Of a DNA stretch of 64,000 nucleotides, positions 7,200 through 17,124 are shown piece by piece (within the stretch, counting starts at the first letter, position 1; each line of letters opens with the position of its first letter). The stretch is from Hanstruepera flava (GTDB lineage: Bacteria > Bacteroidota > Bacteroidia > Flavobacteriales > Flavobacteriaceae), in assembly GCF_023634025.1 (NCBI RefSeq), contig NZ_JALJCW010000003.1, positions 1 through 64,000 on the forward strand. Direction: 5' to 3'. Made by a program: the position numbers and the translations under genes. The notes beneath the pieces are model-generated. The model had not been told where the DNA came from, did not search any database, and was given only the letters and a program-made list of their open reading frames with translations.

Positions 7200-8693
7200 A
7201 TGAATATAAAAGCAATTATTTCCACATTATCTTTTGAAGAAAGACAGCAATTTGTATTGTATCTAGAAAAAAAGAACAAGCGTAGCGATGCCAAAAACAT
7301 ACAGTTGTTTAAGCTTTTATGCCGTAAAGAATTGTCCTCAAAAGACATCTGCCTAAAACTTTACAAAACCGACAAATGCAATGCTTATCACGCCCTCCGA
7401 AAGCGTCTTTTTCAATCTCTAATAGACTTTATTGCAAACAAGAATTTAGAAGAGGAAAATACTGTTGAGATGCAGATTATTAAATACATTTTGGCTTCGC
7501 GAACGTTCTTACTTCACAATAAACCCAAAACAGCTTACAAAGTTCTGAATAAAGCCGAGGCATTAGCTAAAGAGCAACACCTCTACAACATACTAAATGA
7601 AATATATCACACCAAAATACAATACGCTTATACTAACCCATCAATTAATTTAGAAACACTAATAAAGACTTTTAAGGAAAATCAGAAAAACCAGTACATA
7701 GAAGAAGAGCTCAACATGGTTTACGCCAGGATTAGGCAAACCTTAAACAAAATAACTTACAAAGGCGAAATACTGGACTTTCAAACCCTATTAAACAACA
7801 CCTTAAAAGAGCATAATATTAAATTAAGCGACTCCCTCTCTTTTAAATCGCTTTACCAACTCATGAGTATTGTTAGCATTTCGGCATTTGTAACCAATGA
7901 CTATTTTAAAATTGAGTCTTTTCTAATAAAAACCTACAACAGCATTACCAGTCAAAAAATACAAAGCAAACAATTATTTTACCATATTGAAGTGCTATAC
8001 ATGATAGCAAACACCTTATTTAGAAACAAAAAATTTGAACTGTCAATACACTATCTAGACCAGATGCTCACCCAAATGCTTTCGAACAAAAAGAAACACT
8101 ACAGTACCTTTAAATTAAAATACAATCTGCTTTTAGCCTTAAATTACAACTACTCCAATCAACAAGACAAAGCTATACAGCAATTAATCCCTTTCACCAA
8201 AGTAAAGCATGTAGACATTGAATCACTGCTGGATATTCACTTAAGCCTCATTATGTTTTATATCCAAAAAAATGAATTCAAAAAAGCACATACGGTCTTT
8301 TCAAAATTTTATCACACCAATAACTATTATACAGAAAAAGCAGGAATAGAATGGGTACTAAAAAAGAACCTTGCCGAAATAATCTTACATATTGAGCTCC
8401 AAAATATAGATTTGGTGGATTCACGAATATTAAGCTTTAAACGCCAGCACTATCCTTATTTAAAACAAATTAACCAACATCGCGCCATCACCTTTTTAAA
8501 CCTGGTTGAGTATTATTACAAAAACCCCGAAAAGGTAACCTCTAAAAACTTTCACAATACTGTTGAAGCATCCTTTAAATGGATTGCAGCAGAACGCGAG
8601 GATATTTTTGTTATGAGCTTTTTTGCTTGGCTAAAAAGTAAAATGGAAAATAGCGACTTGTACAAAACTACCATTGAGCTAATTAATCAATAG
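7200..8693 (+). CDS. Helical-repeat (TPR-like) cytoplasmic protein
   Basis: 497 aa, no signal peptide. The first 70 residues (SFEERQQFVLYLEKKNKR ... CNAYHALRKRLFQSLIDFIA) form a compact charged helical domain. The rest is alpha-helical with TPR-like spacing (for example KPKTAYKVLNKAEALAKEQ and FELSIHYLDQML). No enzymatic motif is visible. I have seen proteins of this layout in flavobacteria without assigned function; a regulatory or scaffold role is a guess. Two exact 16-bp direct repeats precede the start. Confidence 0.6.
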   Translation: MNIKAIISTLSFEERQQFVLYLEKKNKRSDAKNIQLFKLLCRKELSSKDICLKLYKTDKCNAYHALRKRLFQSLIDFIANKNLEEENTVEMQIIKYILASRTFLLHNKPKTAYKVLNKAEALAKEQHLYNILNEIYHTKIQYAYTNPSINLETLIKTFKENQKNQYIEEELNMVYARIRQTLNKITYKGEILDFQTLLNNTLKEHNIKLSDSLSFKSLYQLMSIVSISAFVTNDYFKIESFLIKTYNSITSQKIQSKQLFYHIEVLYMIANTLFRNKKFELSIHYLDQMLTQMLSNKKKHYSTFKLKYNLLLALNYNYSNQQDKAIQQLIPFTKVKHVDIESLLDIHLSLIMFYIQKNEFKKAHTVFSKFYHTNNYYTEKAGIEWVLKKNLAEIILHIELQNIDLVDSRILSFKRQHYPYLKQINQHRAITFLNLVEYYYKNPEKVTSKNFHNTVEASFKWIAAEREDIFVMSFFAWLKSKMENSDLYKTTIELINQ

Positions 8694-8784
8694 CAAATGT
8701 TAATCTCTAGTTAAAATTAAATTGAGCGTTAAACCTTTTAAAATCAACCGAGTCCAAGCAACAAACAAAATACATAAATACATT

Positions 8785-9246
8785 ATGAAAAAACTAGTTT
8801 TAATTGCACTAGCCCTAATCACCCTTCAAGCTACTGCACAAGAAAGAAAAGATCGCCAGAAAATGGACAAAAAGGAACGTGCAGAACGCATGAGTCAATA
8901 TACGCCAGAGGAAATTGCTGAAATTCAAACCAAGCAAATGACTTTACAGTTAGATTTATCGGAAGCCCAGCAAAAACAAATAATGGTCATAAATGTTGAA
9001 AATGCCAAATCCAGAAAAGCTATGATGGAAAAACGTCAGAAAGCTATGGAGGATAAAGAAAAAATGGAGCTCACCAAAGAGGATAAGTTAAAAATTAAGA
9101 ATGACATGCTCGATCGGCAAATTGCCATGAAAAAGCAAATGAAAGACATTTTAAATAAGGAGCAATACGAAAAGTGGGAAGCTATGGCAAAAGAAAAAAT
9201 GAAAAAAGGGCGTCATCAAAAAAAGCAGATGATGCATAAAAAATAA
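8785..9246 (+). CDS. Secreted Lys/Met-rich helical protein (Spy/CpxP-like)
   Basis: Start placed at the ATG at 8785, giving MKKLVLIALALITLQATAQ, a standard signal peptide; a longer in-frame version would need a TTG at 8722 and would bury the signal. The mature 134 residues are highly charged and helical, rich in Lys and Met, with LDLSEAQQKQIMVI and DILNKEQYEKWEAM, like the LTxxQ repeats of periplasmic Spy/CpxP chaperones. Probable periplasmic stress or metal-responsive protein. A shared terminator follows. Confidence 0.65.
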   Translation: MKKLVLIALALITLQATAQERKDRQKMDKKERAERMSQYTPEEIAEIQTKQMTLQLDLSEAQQKQIMVINVENAKSRKAMMEKRQKAMEDKEKMELTKEDKLKIKNDMLDRQIAMKKQMKDILNKEQYEKWEAMAKEKMKKGRHQKKQMMHKK

Positions 9247-9274
9247 TTTTTGAGTTAGTTAAGTTGGTTAGTTT

Positions 9275-9310
9275 AAAACGGGCAGTCATCTATATTATGC
9301 TGCCCGTTTT
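9275..9310. terminator. Bidirectional terminator
   Basis: AAAACGGGCAG (9275-9285) pairs with CTGCCCGTTTT (9300-9310) around a 14-nt loop. It separates the convergent 8785-9246 gene and hemL. Confidence 0.85.
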
Positions 9311-9313
9311 ATT

Positions 9314-10600
9314 TTATAAACTTTTACTCACCGTATTACAGGCCTCGATGGTTTTATCTAAATCCTCATAAGTTAGGGCATCGGTAATAAACCAGGTTTC
9401 AAAAGCACTTGGCGCAATGTAAACGCCTTCATTGAGCATACCATGAAAGAACTTTTTAAAGGTGTCATTATTGCCTTTAGCTGCGGTTTCAAAATCTATT
9501 ACCTTTTCATTTGAAAAATGAACCGATATCATTGAGCCCACCCTGTTAATGGTATGCGTAACCTTATTTTCATTCAAAACTTTCGACAACCCTTTATGAA
9601 GGTATTCCGTTTTAGAATTTAGTCTATCATAAATTTCTGTATCATTCTTCAGCTCTTGAAGCATAGCCAAACCTGCAGCCATGGCCAATGGATTCCCACT
9701 TAATGTACCTGCTTGATAAACAGGTCCAATTGGTGCTAGGTAATTCATAATGTCGCTACGTGCTGCAAATGCACCAACCGGCAAACCACCACCAATGACT
9801 TTACCAAAACACACTATATCGGCATTAATTCCATAAAGTTCTTGAGCACCCCCTTTTGCCAGTCGAAATCCCGTCATGACCTCATCAAAAATCAAAAGCA
9901 TATTATGAGCATCACATAAGGCTCTTAACTGCTTTAGGAAATCTTGTTTTGGTGGAATACAGCCCATATTTCCAGCTACAGGCTCTAATATAATACAGGC
10001 TATATCACCTGAATTGGCCTTTATGATGGTTTCAACATTTTCAATATCATTATATGTTGCCAATAAGGTATCCTTTGCGGTTCCTTGTGTTACACCTGGA
10101 CTATTGGGCGACCCAAACGTTACGGCACCACTTCCAGCTTGAATTAAAAAACTATCGCTATGGCCATGATAGCAACCAGCAAACTTTATAATTTTTTCCT
10201 TTCCTGTAAATCCTCGCGCCAAACGCACAGCACTCATACAAGCTTCGGTTCCCGAATTAACAAAGCGTATTTTATCTATATTAGGCACCATTGAAACAGC
10301 CAGTTCTGCTATTTGAGTTTCTATTTCGGTTGGTGTTCCAAAAGACGTACCCAGTTTAGCTTTCCTTACCACCGCATCGACAACTGGCTTATGGGCATGG
10401 CCTAAAATCATGGGACCCCATGAATTAATATAATCGATATAGGTATTACCATCAACATCGTATAGATAACCCCCTTCAGCTTTTTCTATAAAAATTGGTG
10501 TGCCACCAACTGCGTTGAAGGCTCGTACAGGCGAATTAACACCTCCAGGTATAACCGTTTGAGCTTGTGCAAAAAGCGCACTGCTTCTTTGATATAACAT
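9314..10600 (-). CDS. hemL: Glutamate-1-semialdehyde 2,1-aminomutase
   Basis: 428 aa, full length for the family. HemL is a PLP enzyme converting glutamate-1-semialdehyde to 5-aminolevulinate in the C5 tetrapyrrole pathway. Visible motifs: [10 protein letters not shown] near the N-terminus, [37 protein letters not shown] and the PLP-lysine loop [14 protein letters not shown]. Cytoplasmic. It is third in a minus-strand unit after the desulfhydrase family gene and the glucosaminidase gene, separated from the latter by 18 bp. Confidence 0.97.
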   Translation of the reverse strand: MLYQRSSALFAQAQTVIPGGVNSPVRAFNAVGGTPIFIEKAEGGYLYDVDGNTYIDYINSWGPMILGHAHKPVVDAVVRKAKLGTSFGTPTEIETQIAELAVSMVPNIDKIRFVNSGTEACMSAVRLARGFTGKEKIIKFAGCYHGHSDSFLIQAGSGAVTFGSPNSPGVTQGTAKDTLLATYNDIENVETIIKANSGDIACIILEPVAGNMGCIPPKQDFLKQLRALCDAHNMLLIFDEVMTGFRLAKGGAQELYGINADIVCFGKVIGGGLPVGAFAARSDIMNYLAPIGPVYQAGTLSGNPLAMAAGLAMLQELKNDTEIYDRLNSKTEYLHKGLSKVLNENKVTHTINRVGSMISVHFSNEKVIDFETAAKGNNDTFKKFFHGMLNEGVYIAPSAFETWFITDALTYEDLDKTIEACNTVSKSL

Positions 10601-10618
10601 ATTTACTTTTTGATTTTT

Positions 10619-11440
10619 TTAATTGGATTTAACGACTAAAACCTCACCAATCTTCAAATTATTTGAAGACAAGCTGTTTAGTCTTTTAAGTTCATCTACT
10701 GTTGTATTGTAGCGTTTAGACAAGGAATATAAGGTATCGCCTTTTACAACTTTATGTGTCATTTCATTTGAAACTACAACTACCATATTGTTTTTGCTTC
10801 CCGTTACAGCCTCATCATATTTATAAAGCTCATAGCGTTCAATCAAACTGATAAGTTTATCCGGATATTTTCTATCTGTGGCATAACCAGCCGCCTTGAG
10901 TTCTTTAGCCCAGCGCTTGTAATCTGTAATATCCAAATTAAAGAGTTTATAGTAACGTTTTCTTTCGGTTAAAAACAAGGAATGGTCCCTAAATGAATAT
11001 TTGGCATCCTTATACTTCCTAAAACACTCTTGCGAAGCATCATCATCGTGATAAATTTTTGCTCCTATCCAACCATGGCACTTAATCCCAAAATGGTTAT
11101 TAGCTTCAACAGCCAAACGCCCTTTACCAGAAGCCGATTCTAAAATACCTTGAGCCAATGTAATACTGGCAGGAATTTTATAGAGACGCATTTCTTCTTG
11201 GGCAATGGCATAATAGGCCTCAATATAATCAACAGTTATATTACCACTGGATTTTTTGGGTTCCGGTTGAGGGGTTTTAACATCAACTTTTGGCGTATTA
11301 ACTTTAGGTTCTGTATGCCTTACAACGCGTTCTGTTTTCGTTTTATTTCTACTAGATTTTGAAGCGGCTCGTTTCTTTGAGCCACAACCACATACTAAAC
11401 TTGACAACAAAATAAATACTACAATCTTTTTCATCTTCAA
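10619..11440 (-). CDS. LysM-containing glucosaminidase lipoprotein (peptidoglycan hydrolase)
   Basis: 273 aa. A lipoprotein signal (SSLVCGCGSKK) is followed by a basic linker (to about residue 65), a glucosaminidase domain (about 70-210) with IPASITLAQGILESASGKG, whose Glu is the expected catalytic acid, and NNHFGIKCHGW. A C-terminal LysM domain (about 227-271; KVVKGDTLYSLSKRYNTT) binds peptidoglycan. Predicted to cleave N-acetylglucosaminyl linkages in the cell wall. Its start overlaps the upstream stop by 4 bp. Confidence 0.9.
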   Translation of the reverse strand: MKMKKIVVFILLSSLVCGCGSKKRAASKSSRNKTKTERVVRHTEPKVNTPKVDVKTPQPEPKKSSGNITVDYIEAYYAIAQEEMRLYKIPASITLAQGILESASGKGRLAVEANNHFGIKCHGWIGAKIYHDDDASQECFRKYKDAKYSFRDHSLFLTERKRYYKLFNLDITDYKRWAKELKAAGYATDRKYPDKLISLIERYELYKYDEAVTGSKNNMVVVVSNEMTHKVVKGDTLYSLSKRYNTTVDELKRLNSLSSNNLKIGEVLVVKSN

Positions 11441-12327
11441 TTAATTAAGGGCATTTGCTTTTTCTTCAACAGCTTATTCATGCCATCTATGCCTTGTAGC
11501 CCGCCTGTATGGATAGCTAAAATTTTGGCATCTTTAGAAAAATAACCTTTTTTCATTAAATCAAAAACACCAAATAACATTTTCCCCGTGTAAATAGGAT
11601 CGAGCGGCATATTATTTTGGCTTTTAAAAGCATTAATAAAACTGATTAGTTCTGTATTTATTTTAGCATAACCGTCAAAATGGTAATCTGTGATAAGCTC
11701 CCAATTTGATTTATTCGCAAATTTACGAATATCTTTTTGTAAAAAATCACCTTTTAGTGCTGGAAACCCCAAAATTTTCTGATGTACTCCAGACGCATTA
11801 ATTAGTCCGGATATAGTACCACCAGTCCCTACAGGGCAGCAAATAAAATCGAAGGCTTTATCCTCTTCTGTTAATATTTCCTCACACCCCTTTACGGCGA
11901 GCTCATTGGTGCCCCCTTCTGGGATTAGATAAAAATCACCAAAATCCTGTTTTAGTTGATTAATAAAATCTGACGTAGTTTTATTTCTATAGTCCGTTCT
12001 AGACACAAACTTAAACCGCATACCCATTTTAGACGCAAACTGTAATGTTGGGTTATTTTGGATACTGTTTTGCAATTCCTCTCCTCGAATTACACCAATA
12101 GTTTTAAACCCCTTAACGTATCCTGCCTTAGCCACTGCAGCTATATGGTTTGAATAAGCACCTCCGAAAGTTAATACCGTAGAAAACCCACGATTTTCAG
12201 CATCCATTACATTATATTTCAACTTTCGGTACTTATTACCTGAAACAAAGGCATCAATCTTATATTCTGGTTTTATAAATAAACTCGAGGTGAGTTGAAT
12301 ATTGAGTTGGTCTATATTTTTAATCAT
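11437..12327 (-). CDS. PLP-dependent ACC deaminase / D-cysteine desulfhydrase family protein
   Basis: 296 aa, about 30-40 residues shorter than characterised ACC deaminases. The PLP lysine is in SGNKYRKLKYN; GGAYSNHIAAVA is the substrate and phosphate-binding loop typical of the family, and PVGTGGTISGLI the glycine-rich PLP phosphate site. In bacteria that lack ethylene biology such proteins are usually D-cysteine desulfhydrases or act on related amino acids; the sequence alone does not decide. First gene of the hemL unit. Confidence 0.88.
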   Translation of the reverse strand: MIKNIDQLNIQLTSSLFIKPEYKIDAFVSGNKYRKLKYNVMDAENRGFSTVLTFGGAYSNHIAAVAKAGYVKGFKTIGVIRGEELQNSIQNNPTLQFASKMGMRFKFVSRTDYRNKTTSDFINQLKQDFGDFYLIPEGGTNELAVKGCEEILTEEDKAFDFICCPVGTGGTISGLINASGVHQKILGFPALKGDFLQKDIRKFANKSNWELITDYHFDGYAKINTELISFINAFKSQNNMPLDPIYTGKMLFGVFDLMKKGYFSKDAKILAIHTGGLQGIDGMNKLLKKKQMPLIN

Positions 12328-12361
12328 TTTAACGAATTTAAAAACAGATACTTACATTTCA

Positions 12362-12373
12362 TACAAATTTGTA
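12362..12373. promoter_or_regulatory. 12-bp perfect palindrome between divergent genes
   Basis: TACAAATTTGTA lies in the 128-bp gap between the divergent 12327 (-) and 12456 (+) starts. It could be an operator for either gene, but an AT-rich palindrome of this length can arise by chance. Confidence 0.25.
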
Positions 12374-12455
12374 ATATTTTAAGCCGTTCATATTCGATTT
12401 GGGGGCACATTTTCACAAAGATACTTTTATATAAAACTTTGCTTCCATTTTTTAA

Positions 12456-15400
12456 ATGAAAAAAATGGCACATACCAATCTTAAAACTCATGACCTAGCT
12501 TCAAGTTCTTTCTTAAGAACTTTAAAAGCTATCTGCCTCTTCATTGGTTTTGTTTTTTTTAGTGCAACTGTTAGCAGTCAAACCATTTTATTGGACCCCA
12601 ACGGTGATGGCGGATTTGAGAACAGTAATGATTTCAATGATATGGGCTGGGAAGTCACTAACAGCAGTAGGCCCACTGATAATCAATGGGTAAGCGCTTC
12701 AGGTGCCAATCCTGGATTTTCAGGTCGCGGAGCAGCTTATGTATCAAACAATGCTGGTTTTTCAATTCCACCACACAAGTATTCGGGGAGCCCAGCAAGA
12801 GCCACACATATATATAGAGATATTACTGTTCCTGTTAATGAGACGGATATTTCTGTTGATTTTATTTGGATTGCCCAAGGTCAAGTAAGAAGTGATGTTA
12901 TGCGTATTTGGGTATTACCAACATCTTACACCCCAACTTATGGGGTTGCCATTTTAGAATCTGTAGACAACATTCAAATTGGCGATGATTTTTACAATAG
13001 TAGCACTTGGAATGCCACCCCAACCTTAACAATTCCCGAAAGCTATGCTGGTACATCTTTTAGATTTGTTGTGGAGTGGATTAATGATGATAGTGGTTGG
13101 GTTGACCCACCAGCGGGCATTGACGACATATCTATTATCTCCCAAATGCCCCCACCTCCTGCTAATGACGAACCCTGTAATGCCATTGAACTTTTCCCAA
13201 ATGCAAGCTGCAACTATCAAACCTTCACTAATAGTGATGCCACTGACACGGTAACGGTTCCCTATCCTGGGTGCGCAAATTACAGAGATGCTGATGTATG
13301 GTTTAGATTTACAGTTCCTGCGTCAGGAGGGTTCACTATTGACTCTGAAGATATTGACATCACCAATAGCGGTATGGCTATTTATTCCGGGGCTTGCGGG
13401 TCACTTAATCTAATAGAATGCGATGATAATGACAGTAGCAATGGATTAATGTCCTCAATAATTAGAACCGATTTAACCCCAGGTGACACTATATTTATTC
13501 GGTTTTGGTCATATGACAATATAAATAATGGACTATTTAATATTTGCATAAGCCCGCCTCCTCCACGCCCCAGTAATGATGAGTGTGCTGACGCCATAGG
13601 ATTAACTGTCAACCCTACCTTAACCTGCAATACAGTGACTCAAGGTTCAACTGCAAATGCCACAGCTTCACCACAACCAGATGATGTAGTAGGCACTCCA
13701 GACAATGATGTTTGGTTTTCATTTGTAGCAACAAATACTACCCATCAAATATCTTTATTAGATATTATTCCAGTTTCAGGCACAAATGTGAATTTAGCAG
13801 TAGGCGTGTATCATAGCAGTTCTGGAAATTGCACTACTTTAACCAGAATTGCAAGTAGAAACCCTAATGTTTTTAGTATTAATGGTCTAGTTATTGGGGA
13901 GACCTACTACTTACGAGTCTATGGCTATGAGTCTGGTTCAAACTCCGCGCAAGTTGTTTTTAATATTTGTGTTGGTACACCAGTTGACCCTCCAGCAAAT
14001 AATGACTGTGCTAATGCTATAAGATTACCTGTTTTACCCGTATGTGATTACGAGACCTATACAAATGCAGGAGCTACGGCTTCTTCCGGCATTCCTAATC
14101 CGGGCTGTGGTAATTATGCTGGTGGTGATGTTTGGTTCTATATTATTGTTGATAATACAGGAGAGATAACTATAGACACACAAGATTTAGATATGACTGA
14201 TGGTGCTATGGCTTTATATAGAGGTTCGGACTGCAATAATTTAACTCTTTTGGATTGTGATGATAATAGTAGCGCTAACGGCTCTATGCCCTCGATAACC
14301 AGTATTGGATTAACACCAGGAGAACGCATTTACATTCGTTTATGGGAGCGAGGCAATAACAATAATGGCACATTTGGTATTTGCGCCACTTCACCAACCC
14401 TTGAACTGACTGTAAACGCATCAATACCTTGTCCTGGAGAAAACAGTGAGGACTTATTTGCCACCTTCTCCTGTACTGGAACAACCAGTTTAGGGAATAC
14501 ACTATCTGGAACACTTGTAAATACTGATCCGAGAGCCTTACAGCCACTTATTTTTATCTCTAGTGATGACCCTTGCGCCTTTGACCCAGTAAATACATCC
14601 AATTATTCTGTAATAGATTTTACTGTTACCACTACTGGAGCGTATATATTCAACATGGCCACTCCATCACCTTATTTTGATGCTATGGGCTATATAGTTG
14701 TCAATGACGGAAACTTTGTACCAGGGTCCTGTGCTACTGGCACATGGATAGCAGGCGACGATGATGATGGTCCAGCTTTAAATCCGCAAATTCGAGCTGA
14801 TTTAATAGCAGGTGTTCCATACCGACTTATTACAACAAAATTTGCCTTTTCGGACACGGGACATGTTGGGCCCTATCAATGGGACGTTATTGGACCTCCA
14901 GCGGATGTTGAATGGTATGCTAATGAAACTGGTGGCTCTCCAATAGGTACTGGGTTTTCATTTGATCCTGTAGGCGTAAGTGGTTCTGGCATGGTTGACA
15001 CCAATACACCAGGCATCTACACCTTTTGGGTGAACTGTCCTGGCAGTACCTTACCAAGAATAAAAGCCGAGTTTATAATTGGCAAGATTTGGAAAGGTGA
15101 AGTTGATTCTGATTGGAACAATTCAGACAACTGGAAACCATCTGGAAAGCCAAGTCCTAATGACTGTGTTTATATTGAACCTTCTGCCAACCAGGCTGTA
15201 TTAACTTATCCTGGCGCACCAATACCACCTACTCCAGCGTATGCTAAAACTTTAAGTATTGGCAATAACGCCTTATTGGAATTAACTTCAGGTACATCCC
15301 TGACAGTTACAGATGACATTCAAGTAGCCAATTCAGGTACCTTTTTAATTCGAGACAATGTGAATTTAATTCAGATTACCGATGTAACAAGCAATAACAA

Positions 15401-16865
15401 TAGCGGTAATATAACCGTTCAACGCCGTGTTCCAGGCACGGTCTCAAACTTAGATTATATTTACTGGTCTTCTCCAGTAGAAAACTTTAATGTTACCAAT
15501 ATTTCACCTGGTTCAAACCCCAACCTTATCTATAAATGGATTCCGACAATTAACGGAAATGGTATTGGAAATTATGGTAATTGGCAACAAACCAATGAAA
15601 TTATGGAAGTGGGTAAAGGTTATATTGTTAGAGGTTTATCTGGAACCACACCAACACCTCCTACATTAGGCTTTACAACAGAGTTTAATGGAAGGCCAAG
15701 TAATGGTCAAATAAACATACCCATTCAACGTGGCACATACTCTGGAGCTGATTATCCAGGCTATGGATCAAATATGGCAACCGAACATGATGATAATTGG
15801 AATTTAATTGGCAACCCTTACCCATCATCTATTTCTGCACAACGGTTTATTTTAGTTAATGCTGCTGCACTTTTTGACGATACAAACCCAGCTATTACGG
15901 GCACTATTTACTTATGGCGTCATTTAACAGCACCAAGTGATGCTTACAACGATCCGTTTTATTATGATTTTGGTTATAACTATAATGCCAATGATTATAT
16001 AAAATACAATTTAACAGGATCGTCTCCAGCTGGTTTTTCTGGATACATAGCTTCTGGACAGTCCTTTTTTGTTCTTATGGATCATAATACATCTGGAACA
16101 ACGGGTACTCTAAAATTTGATAACCTCATGCGAAATGAGACCTATAGAAACGACCAATTTTACAGAACAGATTCAGAGCTGGAACGCCACCGCATTTGGT
16201 TAGACTTAATTTCAGAAAACAACTACGCCTCCTCTATTTTAGTTGGTTATGTTGAAGGCGCTACAAATCAAACAGATAGACTTTATGATGGCATAGAGTT
16301 AAATGAAACCAATATGCGTTTTTACTCCTTAATCCATAATACTAAAATGTCTATTCAAGGTAGAGCCTTACCGTTTTTAGATACGGACACTGTACCTTTG
16401 GGGATAGAAATTACCCAAAGTGGAACTTACACTATTGCCATCAATACACTGGATGGACTTTTTGAGGCTAGCGAGCAGTCCATTTATTTGGAAGATACCT
16501 TTAACGGTATTATACATGATTTAAGACTATTGCCCTATGTGTTTACTTCTGAAGCTGGCGAATTTAACAACCGTTTTATTTTACGCTATACGGATGTGTC
16601 TTTAAGTATAGAGGAAGAATCTTTGAACAATCAGCTAACGATTACCGCTCCTAATGGAAAATACATTATAGTAGAATCTCAAAATGATCCTATAGATAGC
16701 ATCGAACTTTACGATGTATTGGGACGGGTAATAATTAAACATCATAATGTTAATCAGCTAAATTACAGTCTACAAAACCTTTCGACTTGTGATGGTGTGC
16801 ATCTTATTAAAGTTACACTACAAAGCGGTAAGCAAAAAACACAAAAGCTCATTTTAAAACCTTAA
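12456..16865 (+). CDS. Giant secreted T9SS cargo protein with pre-peptidase-like repeats
   Basis: 1469 aa. Signal peptide near residues 20-42. An N-terminal MAM/jelly-roll-like region (about 45-225) is followed by two copies of a 130-residue Cys-containing domain (about 236-365 and 512-650; PGCANYRDADVWFRF and PGCGNYAGGDVWFYI), with a related domain between them (NDVWFSFVATNTTHQ). From residue about 880 to the end runs a module shared with the 21483 gene (NLIQIT, YIYWSSPVENF, GNYGNW, LIGNPYPS, RHRIWLDL). The C-terminus (IELYDVLGRVI, GVHLIKV) is a T9SS sorting domain. Likely an adhesin or surface matrix protein; no catalytic motif seen. Confidence 0.85.
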   Translation: MKKMAHTNLKTHDLASSSFLRTLKAICLFIGFVFFSATVSSQTILLDPNGDGGFENSNDFNDMGWEVTNSSRPTDNQWVSASGANPGFSGRGAAYVSNNAGFSIPPHKYSGSPARATHIYRDITVPVNETDISVDFIWIAQGQVRSDVMRIWVLPTSYTPTYGVAILESVDNIQIGDDFYNSSTWNATPTLTIPESYAGTSFRFVVEWINDDSGWVDPPAGIDDISIISQMPPPPANDEPCNAIELFPNASCNYQTFTNSDATDTVTVPYPGCANYRDADVWFRFTVPASGGFTIDSEDIDITNSGMAIYSGACGSLNLIECDDNDSSNGLMSSIIRTDLTPGDTIFIRFWSYDNINNGLFNICISPPPPRPSNDECADAIGLTVNPTLTCNTVTQGSTANATASPQPDDVVGTPDNDVWFSFVATNTTHQISLLDIIPVSGTNVNLAVGVYHSSSGNCTTLTRIASRNPNVFSINGLVIGETYYLRVYGYESGSNSAQVVFNICVGTPVDPPANNDCANAIRLPVLPVCDYETYTNAGATASSGIPNPGCGNYAGGDVWFYIIVDNTGEITIDTQDLDMTDGAMALYRGSDCNNLTLLDCDDNSSANGSMPSITSIGLTPGERIYIRLWERGNNNNGTFGICATSPTLELTVNASIPCPGENSEDLFATFSCTGTTSLGNTLSGTLVNTDPRALQPLIFISSDDPCAFDPVNTSNYSVIDFTVTTTGAYIFNMATPSPYFDAMGYIVVNDGNFVPGSCATGTWIAGDDDDGPALNPQIRADLIAGVPYRLITTKFAFSDTGHVGPYQWDVIGPPADVEWYANETGGSPIGTGFSFDPVGVSGSGMVDTNTPGIYTFWVNCPGSTLPRIKAEFIIGKIWKGEVDSDWNNSDNWKPSGKPSPNDCVYIEPSANQAVLTYPGAPIPPTPAYAKTLSIGNNALLELTSGTSLTVTDDIQVANSGTFLIRDNVNLIQITDVTSNNNSGNITVQRRVPGTVSNLDYIYWSSPVENFNVTNISPGSNPNLIYKWIPTINGNGIGNYGNWQQTNEIMEVGKGYIVRGLSGTTPTPPTLGFTTEFNGRPSNGQINIPIQRGTYSGADYPGYGSNMATEHDDNWNLIGNPYPSSISAQRFILVNAAALFDDTNPAITGTIYLWRHLTAPSDAYNDPFYYDFGYNYNANDYIKYNLTGSSPAGFSGYIASGQSFFVLMDHNTSGTTGTLKFDNLMRNETYRNDQFYRTDSELERHRIWLDLISENNYASSILVGYVEGATNQTDRLYDGIELNETNMRFYSLIHNTKMSIQGRALPFLDTDTVPLGIEITQSGTYTIAINTLDGLFEASEQSIYLEDTFNGIIHDLRLLPYVFTSEAGEFNNRFILRYTDVSLSIEEESLNNQLTITAPNGKYIIVESQNDPIDSIELYDVLGRVIIKHHNVNQLNYSLQNLSTCDGVHLIKVTLQSGKQKTQKLILKP

Positions 16866-17124
16866 ATGCAGTTAGGTCTTTTGCGCAACAACCTTTGTTA
16901 AATAGATTTAGAAACATTAAATTATAATTGTAATCGTCATTAATTCAGCAAAAAACATGCAGTTTATCGATTTTTTTATAAAATATTTAACAGTTTTATA
17001 AAATATATCTATATTGGCAGATACTACCCAACTATCTTCTTGTAAACAACATCCTACTTCCTAACGTTTCGGTGTCCCCTTTTCTAAAATTAACCTCAAT
17101 TATTAACTATTAATTAATTAATTT

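Noticed and set aside
8722-8784. TTG start at 8722 for the Spy-like protein
   Set aside because: It would place 21 polar residues before an intact signal peptide; the ATG at 8785 is the natural start.
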